Positions 27,326 through 34,606 of a DNA stretch of 64,000 nt are shown here, in pieces (positions within the stretch are counted from its first letter, which is position 1; the number at the start of each line of letters is the position of its first letter). A model generated the notes under the pieces. That model made no database searches. It was not told where the DNA came from and was given only the letters and a program-made list of their open reading frames with translations. The position numbers and the translations under genes were made by a program. The stretch is from JBKEDC01 sp047974225 (GTDB lineage Bacteria > Bacteroidota > Bacteroidia > Bacteroidales > Prolixibacteraceae), in the NCBI GenBank assembly GCA_047974225.1, contig JBKECD010000056.1, forward strand, positions 1-64,000, in the 5' to 3' direction.

Positions 27326-28408
27326 ATGGCATTAATAAATAAGATAAAAATCCTAGCGCTAAGCTTTATGATGAGTGTCGGCAGTCTTGCTGCGTGGGCT
27401 TCGGAAGAGGAACATGCGAAGTTTGATGCCGGCAAATTCGCCATGGAAGAGGTGAATGACATGCACGAATGGCACATCATGACCATCGGCGAACATCACA
27501 TCTCGATTCCGCTGCCGATACTATTATATAGTGAGCACAGTGGATTTCATGCCTTCTTCTCCTCGAAGTTTGAGCATGGGCATGCAGCCTACAAAGGTTT
27601 TGAGCTGGCGCATGAGGGCGCACACGAAGGGCGAATTGTGGAAACACTTGCCAATGGCGAAGTGTATGTGCCTTGGGATTTTTCGATTACTAAAGTGGTG
27701 GTGGGCTTGCTGCTGAGTGTGCTAATCCTGTTGTGGGTGTTCTTGGCAGTGGCTAAGTCGATGAAAGCAAACGAAGGCAAAGCGCCACGAGGTTTGCAGA
27801 ATGCCATGGAGCCGTTCATCGGCTTTGTGAAAGATGATATTGCAGTGCCTTGCATCGGCGAGGAGCGGTATGAGAAGTATATGCCTTATCTGCTCACAGT
27901 CTTCTTCTTCATTCTCTTTAATAACTTGATTGGACTGATTCCGATTCCGCCTTTTGGGGCAAATGTAACCGGAAATATTTCGATTACATTGTGCTTGGCA
28001 GCTTTCACATTTGTATTGACCACGGTGAGTGCGAACCATCACTATTGGAAAGAGATTTATAATCCTGATGTGCCTTGGTGGATGAAATATCCAGTGCCGC
28101 TGATGCCATTCATCGAATTGCTGGGGATGATTATTAAGCCGATTGTGTTGATGATTCGTTTGTTTGCGAATATCTTTGCAGGGCACTTGGTGGTAGCGGT
28201 GTTTGTGGCACTCATCTTTGTATTCTCCAACATCATGGGCGAGATTGCCGGCATTGGCGTAAGTCCGCTTTCGGTGGGATTATCGGTGTTTATTAAGATG
28301 CTTGACTTGCTCGTAGCGTTCATTCAAGCATTCGTGTTCACATTATTATCGGCTATATATATAGGGACGGCGACAAGCCCCTCCCATCCTCCCCAAGGGG
28401 AGGGGTAA
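27326..28408 (+). CDS. atpB: ATP synthase F0 subunit a
   Basis: The membrane stator subunit (360 residues) that forms the proton half-channels against the c-ring. An N-terminal signal-like segment and an extracytoplasmic stretch of about 110 residues, typical for Bacteroidetes, precede five or six membrane helices. The essential arginine is Arg278 in MIRLFANIFAGH. The last ten or so codons (TSPSHPPQGEG) lie inside a copy of the GC-rich palindromic repeat at 28375-28414. The native C-terminus therefore appears to have been replaced where the element was inserted. Core function should be intact, because the last helix (FVFTLLSAIYIG) is complete. Confidence 0.93.
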   Translation: MALINKIKILALSFMMSVGSLAAWASEEEHAKFDAGKFAMEEVNDMHEWHIMTIGEHHISIPLPILLYSEHSGFHAFFSSKFEHGHAAYKGFELAHEGAHEGRIVETLANGEVYVPWDFSITKVVVGLLLSVLILLWVFLAVAKSMKANEGKAPRGLQNAMEPFIGFVKDDIAVPCIGEERYEKYMPYLLTVFFFILFNNLIGLIPIPPFGANVTGNISITLCLAAFTFVLTTVSANHHYWKEIYNPDVPWWMKYPVPLMPFIELLGMIIKPIVLMIRLFANIFAGHLVVAVFVALIFVFSNIMGEIAGIGVSPLSVGLSVFIKMLDLLVAFIQAFVFTLLSAIYIGTATSPSHPPQGEG

Positions 28409-28414
28409 AGGCAC
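28375..28414 (-). repeat. GC-rich palindromic repeat, copy R1, overlapping the end of atpB
   Basis: On the minus strand it reads GTGCCTTTACCCCTCCCC, then the complementary arm GGGGAGG and a GGGAGGGGC end, the same order as copies R2-R5. It supplies the last codons and the stop of atpB. Confidence 0.85.
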
Positions 28415-28476
28415 GGGGGTAGAAAGAGGGGGGATAGTGCAACTGCTAGCTAAATGGAGGGAGAATGGAGAGTTGC

Positions 28477-28626
28477 AGCCCCATCGGGGCGACATCTTAG
28501 TAGCCCCGGGTTTCAACCCGGGGGAAAGATGAACCCCACCACCAAAGCCCCGTAGGGGCGACATATAAATGAAGATTGAAAAGTGGCGCAGCCCACTTAG
28601 GAACTCAGGCACTTAGGTACTTTAAA
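28477..28626. repeat. Palindrome cluster and octamer repeats between atpB and atpE
   Basis: Two direct copies of a 19-base palindromic motif (AGCCCCATCGGGGCGACAT at 28477-28495 and AGCCCCGTAGGGGCGACAT at 28546-28564) flank a third hairpin (28502-28523). About 30 bases later come three degenerate octamers (ACTTAGGA, ACTCAGGC, ACTTAGGT; 28595-28618). The rest of the 247-base gap between the genes shows no gene. Confidence 0.8.
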
Positions 28627-28655
28627 AAAAGAAACAACCATAAAAACAATATATT

Positions 28656-28928
28656 ATGAGTTTATTAGTTCTTCTACAAGAATCAGTTGCTAATTTGAGC
28701 AACATGGGAACAGGATTGGCTAGCCTAGGTGCTGGTATCGGTGCTGGTATTGCAGCTATTGCGGCAGGTATTGGCATTGGTCGCATCGGTGCTGGAGCGA
28801 TGGAAGCTATTGCGCGCCAACCAGAAGCTGTGGGCGAGATTCGCTCGAACATGCTTTTGGCGGCAGCCCTTATTGAGGGTGTGGCGTTCGTGGCATTGAT
28901 TGTCTGTTTCTTGATTCTATTTGTGTAG
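28656..28928 (+). CDS. atpE: ATP synthase F0 subunit c
   Basis: A 90-residue proteolipid that forms the rotating c-ring. Two hydrophobic helices (about 17-42 and 65-90) are joined by the polar loop RQPE (54-57). The ion-binding carboxylate is Glu74 in AALIEGVAF. The residues next to it do not show the serine/threonine pattern of sodium-binding rings, so proton coupling is likely. A large hairpin follows the stop at 28940-28977 and may favour high expression of this subunit. Confidence 0.95.
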   Translation: MSLLVLLQESVANLSNMGTGLASLGAGIGAGIAAIAAGIGIGRIGAGAMEAIARQPEAVGEIRSNMLLAAALIEGVAFVALIVCFLILFV

Positions 28929-28939
28929 ATCATTTAAGT

Positions 28940-28977
28940 GTTTGCTAGCTTCAGGGATTGCCTGAACGCTAGCAAAC
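28940..28977 (+). other. Strong hairpin between atpE and atpF
   Basis: A 16-bp stem (28940-28955 with 28961-28977, one bulged base) and a five-base loop. Only three T follow, so it is a poor terminator. Stabilising atpE mRNA or thinning readthrough into atpF are likely roles. Confidence 0.65.
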
Positions 28978-29005
28978 TTTGAAAACATTAAAACTAGATT
29001 TAGTT

Positions 29006-29503
29006 ATGCCTCAATTCTTAACCCCCTCAGTCGGAACGATATTCTGGATGCTTGTCATCTTCGGAATCATGTTCTGGATCTTGAAGAAATATGCGTGGAA
29101 ACCGATTTTGCATGCCTTGAAGCAACGTGAGTATTCGATTGACAAAGCACTCACCGCTGCCGACAATGCGCGCAAGGAAATCGACATCCTCCGTGCCAAC
29201 CAAGATGAAATCATTGCGCAAGCTCGCCAAGAGAAAGACCAAATTCTGAAGGAAGCACGTGAGATGAAAGATAAAATGCTACTCGAAGCGAAAGCCCAAG
29301 CACACACAGAAGCTGAAAAGATGATTAAAGTGGCGCAGGCGGAAATCCAATCGCAACAGAAAGCGGCAGTGGCTGAAATGAAGAAAGAGATTGCTGAACT
29401 CTCGGTGCTGGTGGCATCGAAAGTGATTGGCAAAGAGTTGGAATCATCGGCAAAGCAAGAGGCTTTTGTCAATGATTTGATTGAGGATTTAAAGCTGAAC
29501 TAG
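29006..29503 (+). CDS. atpF: ATP synthase F0 subunit b
   Basis: The peripheral-stalk subunit, 165 residues from the ATG at 29006. A TTG at 28979 would extend it by nine residues but lies right against the hairpin, so the ATG is preferred. One membrane helix (about 13-30, IFWMLVIFGIMFWIL) is followed by the long charged coiled-coil typical of subunit b, rich in Ala, Glu, Lys and Gln. The end is two bases from the atpH start, so translation is probably coupled. Confidence 0.93.
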   Translation: MPQFLTPSVGTIFWMLVIFGIMFWILKKYAWKPILHALKQREYSIDKALTAADNARKEIDILRANQDEIIAQARQEKDQILKEAREMKDKMLLEAKAQAHTEAEKMIKVAQAEIQSQQKAAVAEMKKEIAELSVLVASKVIGKELESSAKQEAFVNDLIEDLKLN

Positions 29504-29505
29504 TC

Positions 29506-30030
29506 ATGGATTACAGTGCAATAGCGGTGAGATATGCCAAAGCTTTTTTCAGCCTTGCTGAAGAAAAGAAGCAGCTAACAGAAGTGAAAGCGGATATCGA
29601 CTTGCTCGCTTCGCTGGCGAGCGACTTAAAGCTGGTGCTCGATAATCAGACCATGAAAGTTTCTGAAAAGAACACCATCTTGACGAATACTTTCGAGGGA
29701 AAGATTCATCCGCTCACACTTCGCTTTATGAATATGGTGGTCGAAAACGGACGGAGCACCCATTTTGAAGGTATCTGCCGATGTCTGCAAGCTTTATTTC
29801 GCAAGCATGAAAACTTGAAGTCGGTGCGCTTGACTACCGCTGTTGATATGAGCGCAGCGACTATTCAAAAGCTAGTGGCAAAGCTCGAAAAAGAACTCCA
29901 AAGCAAGGTGGAACTCGAAACACAAATCGACCCTTCACTCATCGGGGGCTTCGTGCTTCGCATCGACCAAGAAGAATATAACGCCAGCATTCAGCACCGA
30001 TTGCAAGGGGCTTTGGGCTGTATGCTTTAA
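29506..30030 (+). CDS. atpH: ATP synthase F1 subunit delta
   Basis: A 174-residue OSCP/delta protein that ties the peripheral stalk to the top of F1. The N-terminal helical bundle begins with the family pattern IAVRYAKAFFSLAEE. The C-terminal region has the conserved ETQIDPSLIGGFVLRIDQEEYNASI. It is followed by two copies of the GC-rich palindromic repeat before atpA. Confidence 0.94.
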   Translation: MDYSAIAVRYAKAFFSLAEEKKQLTEVKADIDLLASLASDLKLVLDNQTMKVSEKNTILTNTFEGKIHPLTLRFMNMVVENGRSTHFEGICRCLQALFRKHENLKSVRLTTAVDMSAATIQKLVAKLEKELQSKVELETQIDPSLIGGFVLRIDQEEYNASIQHRLQGALGCML

Positions 30031-30041
30031 AACAATAAACT

Positions 30042-30138
30042 CAGTACCTTTACTCCTCCCCTTCGGGGAGGTTGGGAGGGGCTAATAATAAACCTAGTGC
30101 CTTTACCCTCCCCCATCGGGGGAGTTGGAGGGGGCTTT
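30042..30138 (+). repeat. Two tandem GC-rich palindromic repeats (R2, R3) before atpA
   Basis: R2 (30042-30082) and R3 (30096-30138) each read AGTRCCTTTA, a CCTCCCC/GGGGAGG hairpin and a GGGAGGGGCT-type end. They fill the 120-base gap before atpA. An in-frame ATG at 30097 inside R3 would add a low-complexity extension to atpA and is not believed. Confidence 0.85.
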
Positions 30139-30150
30139 AAAATAAAACAA

Positions 30151-31734
30151 ATGGCAGATCGTATAAAACCAGCCGAGGTATCGGCGATACTCAAGCAGCA
30201 GTTGGAGGGATTGAAATCATCCACCGACTTTGAAGAAGTGGGCACGGTGCTCACCGTGGGCGATGGTATCGCTCGCATCTATGGCTTGCAAAATGTGGAA
30301 GCCAATGAGATGATTGAATTTCAATCGGGCATTAAAGGAATTGTGCAAAACCTCGAAGAAGACAATGTGGGAGCAGTGCTTTTGGGTTCGTCTGACCAAG
30401 TGAGCGAGGGCGACACTGTGAAGCGCATGCAGCGCATCGCTTCCATTGAAGTGGGCGAAGGCCTGCTTGGTCGTGTGGTGAACACCATCGGCGATCCGAT
30501 TGATGGCAAAGGAGCAATCGCCGGCGAGAAATATGAAATGCCGCTGGAGCGTAAAGCTCCCGGGGTGATTTATCGCCAGCCTGTAACCGAACCTCTTCAA
30601 ACAGGATTGAAAGCTATTGATGCGATGATTCCAATTGGTCGTGGGCAGCGTGAGCTGATTATTGGCGACCGCCAAACGGGCAAGACCGCTGTGGCGATTG
30701 ACACCATCATCAACCAACGAGATAACTATGAAGCTGGCAATCCGGTTTATTGCATCTATGTGGCGATTGGGCAGAAAGGCTCAACGGTGGCAAACATCGC
30801 CTCAACGCTTGAAAAGCATGGCGCAATGAAATATTCGGTGATTGTGTCAGCCACCGCCTCAGACCCTGCGGCTTTGCAATACTATGCGCCCTATGCCGGT
30901 GCTGCCATTGGCGAGTTCTTCCGTGATACCGGTCGCCATGCGCTCATCATCTTCGATGACCTTTCGAAGCAAGCGGTGTCCTATCGTGAAGTTTCGCTCC
31001 TGCTTCGTCGCCCGCCGGGTCGTGAAGCCTATCCGGGTGATGTGTTCTATTTGCACTCACGCCTATTGGAGCGTGCCGCCAAGATTGTGGAGTCGGACGA
31101 GATTGCCAAAGGCATGAACGACCTGCCCGAAAGCTTGAAACCAATGGTGAAAGGTGGGGGCTCGCTCACCGCCCTGCCGATTATCGAAACGCAAGCGGGC
31201 GACGTTTCCGCCTACATTCCGACTAACGTGATTTCCATCACCGATGGACAAATCTTCTTAGAGTCGCACTTGTTCAACTCGGGCATTCGCCCTGCCATCA
31301 ACGTGGGGATTTCGGTTTCTCGTGTGGGCGGTAGTGCGCAGGTGAAGTCGATGAAAAAGATTTCAGGAACGCTGAAACTCGACCAAGCGCAGTTCCGTGA
31401 GCTGGAAGCTTTCTCGAAATTCGGTTCCGACCTCGACGCTGCCACTATGAATGTGCTCGACAAGGGGCGCAAGAACGTGGAATTGCTCAAGCAAGGACAA
31501 TATAAGCCGATGAAGGTGGAGCATCAGATAGCTGTGATTTATTGCGGCACGAAAGGCTTGCTCCGCGATGTGCCGGTGAATAAAGTGGCAGAGTTTGAGC
31601 GCAACTTCCTTGAGCAAATGAGCATGCAACATCAAAGCACCCTCGATGAACTCCGTGTAGGCAAAATCACCGATGAAGGCATCGCCAACATCGAGAAAGT
31701 GGCAGCGGAATGCGTAAAGAGTTATGAGTTATGA
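30151..31734 (+). CDS. atpA: ATP synthase F1 subunit alpha
   Basis: The non-catalytic nucleotide-binding subunit of F1, 527 residues from the ATG at 30151 (MADRIKPAEV), the usual length and start. The P-loop is GDRQTGKTA, and the alpha-specific signature is PAINVGISVSRVGGSAQ. The start inside the palindromic repeat at 30097 is rejected. The last residues (SYEL) and stop are coded by AGTTATG heptamers that continue into the spacer, so its 3' end too borders a repeat. The beta subunit is not encoded next to it. Confidence 0.97.
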   Translation: MADRIKPAEVSAILKQQLEGLKSSTDFEEVGTVLTVGDGIARIYGLQNVEANEMIEFQSGIKGIVQNLEEDNVGAVLLGSSDQVSEGDTVKRMQRIASIEVGEGLLGRVVNTIGDPIDGKGAIAGEKYEMPLERKAPGVIYRQPVTEPLQTGLKAIDAMIPIGRGQRELIIGDRQTGKTAVAIDTIINQRDNYEAGNPVYCIYVAIGQKGSTVANIASTLEKHGAMKYSVIVSATASDPAALQYYAPYAGAAIGEFFRDTGRHALIIFDDLSKQAVSYREVSLLLRRPPGREAYPGDVFYLHSRLLERAAKIVESDEIAKGMNDLPESLKPMVKGGGSLTALPIIETQAGDVSAYIPTNVISITDGQIFLESHLFNSGIRPAINVGISVSRVGGSAQVKSMKKISGTLKLDQAQFRELEAFSKFGSDLDAATMNVLDKGRKNVELLKQGQYKPMKVEHQIAVIYCGTKGLLRDVPVNKVAEFERNFLEQMSMQHQSTLDELRVGKITDEGIANIEKVAAECVKSYEL

Positions 31735-31829
31735 GTTATGAGTTATGAGTTGGCTGCGCCTGTAGCCAACTCATAACTATTCTCAAACCCATCAACTCAT
31801 AACTCATAATTCATAACTCATAACTCCTC
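31720..31829 (+). repeat. AGTTATG heptamers and hairpin between atpA and atpG
   Basis: Four and a half AGTTATG units (31720-31751) run from inside atpA into the spacer. Reverse-complement copies (CATAACT) follow near 31771 and 31797-31825. A 15-bp perfect stem (31741-31755 with 31764-31778, loop of eight) results. Confidence 0.85.
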
Positions 31830-31831
31830 AC

Positions 31832-32716
31832 GTGGCAAACTTAAAAGAAATACAAACTCGGATAGGCTCGGTGAAGACCACCAAGCAGGTAACTAGTGCG
31901 ATGAAGATGGTGTCGGCGGCGAAATTGAAGAAGGCGCAAGACAGCATCACCCGCATGCGCCCTTATGCCGAGAAGCTGATTTATATCCTTTCGCAATTGA
32001 GCGAAGGCTTGAGCGGTTCGGAATCGCCCTACACCGACCAGCGTCCGCCTGAGAACATACTGATTGTGCTCGCAAGCACCAATAAAGGGCTTTGTGGCGG
32101 CTTCAATTCCAACATCACCAAAGCGGCTTTAGAACATGCGCAGACAAGCTATCCGTATCAGTTTGAGGCTGGTCGGGTGCAGTTTTTTGTGATTGGTCGC
32201 CAAGCGGTGAAGCTGCTCAAATCGCGCAAGATTCGCACCGCCAAAGAAGATGACGTGTTAATTGAGGATTTGAACTTTGAAGGGGTGAGTGAGATGGCTA
32301 ACGAATTGATGACCATGTTCCGCAACCATCAATACGACCGTGTGGATGTGGTCTATAACAAGTTTATCAACGCTGCCGTGCAAGAGCCCACTGTGGAGCA
32401 ATATTTACCCATTAAAGAAGACATTGCGAAAGGATTGGGCGAAGACCATCATTTAGTTTCAGACTTTATTTTCGAGCCAAACAAGGAAGAGATTGTCACC
32501 AACCTTATTCCGCAAGCCTTGCAAACGATGCTTTTCAAAGTGCTCATTGACTCGCAAGCAGCAGAGCATGGCGCCCGCATGACCGCCATGACCCAAGCCA
32601 CCGACAATGCAACAGAACTCATCAAAGACCTCACGCTGACCTACAACAAAGTGCGGCAAGCGGCAATCACCAACCAAATTATCGAAGTAACAGGTGGTGC
32701 GGAAGCGTTGAATTAA
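31832..32716 (+). CDS. atpG: ATP synthase F1 subunit gamma
   Basis: The central-stalk subunit (294 residues) that couples c-ring rotation to catalysis. It has a GTG start (31832), supported by the conserved opening MANLKEIQTRIGSVKTTKQVTSAMKMVSAAK. The C-terminal helix matches the family (GARMTAMTQATDNATELIKDL, then YNKVRQAAITNQIIEVTGGAEAL). It is the last gene of this ATP synthase run and converges on the arginine decarboxylase gene. Confidence 0.96.
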   Translation: MANLKEIQTRIGSVKTTKQVTSAMKMVSAAKLKKAQDSITRMRPYAEKLIYILSQLSEGLSGSESPYTDQRPPENILIVLASTNKGLCGGFNSNITKAALEHAQTSYPYQFEAGRVQFFVIGRQAVKLLKSRKIRTAKEDDVLIEDLNFEGVSEMANELMTMFRNHQYDRVDVVYNKFINAAVQEPTVEQYLPIKEDIAKGLGEDHHLVSDFIFEPNKEEIVTNLIPQALQTMLFKVLIDSQAAEHGARMTAMTQATDNATELIKDLTLTYNKVRQAAITNQIIEVTGGAEALN

Positions 32717-32779
32717 AAGGAAGAGGGAAGAAGTGAAAGAATTTACCGTTAGGTTGCCTCTCCCCTCTCCCCTCTTCCC

Positions 32780-34189
32780 TCACTTACTCTCATACCCTAA
32801 AATTGTCAGCATTTCATTCACTGATTGCTCTTCGCGATAGACCGTATCGACGATATTTCCTTTTTCGTCGCGGTCGATGATTACATGCTTGGGCGAGGGG
32901 ATGAGGCAGTGCTTGATGCCGCCATATCCGCTCACCGAATCTTGATAAGCGCCCGTGTGGAAGAAGCCCAAATAAAGCGGCTCTTTGTCCTTCTCTTCAT
33001 AAAGAGGTAGGAGTACTTCCTGATTAAAGTCTTCGGAATTATAATAGTCGGAATGATCGCAGCTGATGCCGCCAATATTCACCCGTCCATACTCATTTTG
33101 CCATTTATTGATGGGCAATAGAATGAACTTCTCTTGTATCGACCATGCGTCAGGGATGGTGTTCATCAGACTGTTGTCGATGATATACCAACGCTCATTG
33201 TCGTTCTGTTGTTTTTGTTCGAGCACCTGAAAAATGATTGCTCCCGCTTCGCCCACGGTGTATTTTCCAAACTCGGTGAAGATGTTGGGTTCGGGCACGC
33301 CGTCGGTTTCGCAAGCACGCTTGATATTGGTGATGATTTCATTAATCATATACTCATAATTATACTCAAAGCCCAAGTGGTTGCGGATGGGAAATCCGCC
33401 CCCAAGGTTGAGCGAGTCAAGCTCTTCGCAATCCTTTTTCAGCTCGATATATAGCTTCAACGCCTTATAAAATTCGCCCCAATAATAGGGAGTGTCCTTG
33501 ATGCCTGAATCAACGAAGAAGTGAAGCATCTTAAGTTCCACCTTATCATTCCCCTTGATGTTTTCTCGATAGAAATCAGGGATTTGAGTGGGAGGGATGC
33601 CGAGGCGCGAAGAGTAGTAGGCAGATTGCGACTCCTCGTTGATGGTCATGCGGACACCGATTTTGAGCTTGTTTTGCGCCTTGAGCTTCATGAGTCGTTG
33701 AAACTCATTCATGCTATCGAGCACAATGATTGAGTTGGTGAACCCAAGGGTTTGGAGCGCCACAATCTTGCGCAAATATTCATCGGTTTTATGTCCGTTG
33801 TGGATAATCTTGATGTCTTTTGAGATTTTCCCTTGTTTGAAAAGATGCAGCACAAGGTCGATGTCAAACGACGACGATGTTTCGAGGTCGATATCATGCT
33901 TCACCGCCTCATTCACCACATGATAGAAGTGATTACACTTGGTGCAGAAGCAATAATTATACGAGCCCATGTAGGCGTTATTTTTCAACGCTCTGTTGAA
34001 AAGGTTTTTCGCTTTTTTGATTTGGTCGCCAATCTTAGGCAGATAGATAAATCGGAACGGCGTGCCATATTTCTCAATCAAGTAGGTGAGCGAAGTGCCG
34101 TGGAAAGTGAGATTTCCATTTTTCAAGTCAAAGCCATCTTGCGGGAAGTAGTAGCTTTGGTCGATGAGGTCGAAATATTTGTTCTTCAT
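32780..34189 (-). CDS. speA: Arginine decarboxylase-like PLP enzyme (fold type III)
   Basis: A 469-residue alanine-racemase-fold decarboxylase of the kind annotated in Bacteroidetes as biosynthetic arginine decarboxylase, giving agmatine for polyamine synthesis. The PLP lysine is Lys84 in CFCTKCNHF. The glycine-rich phosphate loop is LNLGGGFP. The cysteine near the active site on the other side of the dimer is probably in GISCDHSDYYN. The start at 34189 (MKNKYFDL) is chosen because upstream codons in frame read through a T-rich non-conserved stretch. It is shorter than E. coli SpeA (about 650 residues), as expected for this lineage. Other substrates such as diaminopimelate cannot be excluded by eye. 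Confidence 0.82.
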   Translation of the reverse strand: MKNKYFDLIDQSYYFPQDGFDLKNGNLTFHGTSLTYLIEKYGTPFRFIYLPKIGDQIKKAKNLFNRALKNNAYMGSYNYCFCTKCNHFYHVVNEAVKHDIDLETSSSFDIDLVLHLFKQGKISKDIKIIHNGHKTDEYLRKIVALQTLGFTNSIIVLDSMNEFQRLMKLKAQNKLKIGVRMTINEESQSAYYSSRLGIPPTQIPDFYRENIKGNDKVELKMLHFFVDSGIKDTPYYWGEFYKALKLYIELKKDCEELDSLNLGGGFPIRNHLGFEYNYEYMINEIITNIKRACETDGVPEPNIFTEFGKYTVGEAGAIIFQVLEQKQQNDNERWYIIDNSLMNTIPDAWSIQEKFILLPINKWQNEYGRVNIGGISCDHSDYYNSEDFNQEVLLPLYEEKDKEPLYLGFFHTGAYQDSVSGYGGIKHCLIPSPKHVIIDRDEKGNIVDTVYREEQSVNEMLTILGYESK

Positions 34190-34235
34190 TTTTGTTCTAA
34201 AAAAAATACAAGGTAAGGGGAATACATAAAACGTA

Positions 34236-34243
34236 CAAATGTA
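34236..34243 (-). promoter_or_regulatory. -7 box of the arginine decarboxylase gene
   Basis: The minus strand reads TACATTTG, a match to TAnnTTTG, 46 bases before the chosen start. The -33 element is not clear. Confidence 0.45.
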
Positions 34244-34358
34244 CAACAGATTTCAATTGTTCACTTCTTTCGCTGCTACTTTTTCGCTTTTTATTTATTT
34301 TCCTGACAATTCATCTTCAAATATTTTGATTTTAGCCCACTTCAGCAAAGATGTGCAA

Positions 34359-34444
34359 AAAACCAACTCAACCCGAGTACTGTTTGCGTTGAAAAGAGAT
34401 CAAAACCAACGCAACCTGAGTACTGTTTGCGTTGAAAATGGATG
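34359..34444. repeat. Two tandem 43-bp repeats
   Basis: Units at 34359-34401 and 34402-34444 differ at about five positions. Unit 2 contains the inverted pair AACGCAA and TTGCGTT around GAGTAC. They lie in the gene-free stretch 34190-34606 between the arginine decarboxylase gene and the galactan locus. Beyond the promoter boxes, nothing else is seen in that stretch. Confidence 0.85.
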
Positions 34445-34594
34445 CAAACTTACCCCAATGAATAGTGGAGCTAACAATAATTTCCCCTGATAAACAGCAA
34501 ATTGCCTATGCCACACCTCCCTCCGCTCCCTCCTTTTGTCCAAATTCTATCCTAATCTGTCAAATCTGTGTCCCTCGTTGATTAACTTTCGCTT

Positions 34595-34602
34595 TACATT
34601 TG
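34595..34602 (+). promoter_or_regulatory. -7 box right before the galactan locus
   Basis: TACATTTG ends four bases before the ATG at 34607. If real, the transcript would start at or next to the start codon and be leaderless. A good -33 element at 19-21 bases is missing. Confidence 0.4.
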
Positions 34603-34606
34603 GGAC

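Noticed and set aside
30097..30150. N-terminal extension of AtpA (MPLPSPIGG...)
   Set aside because: It is translated palindromic repeat R3; the family start is MADRIKP at 30151. The same reasoning applies to starts at 37092 and 43395.
32719..32778. GGAAGAGGG / CCCTCTTCC pair between atpG and speA as a terminator
   Set aside because: The loop is over 40 bases and no T-run follows; the region is simply purine/pyrimidine-rich.
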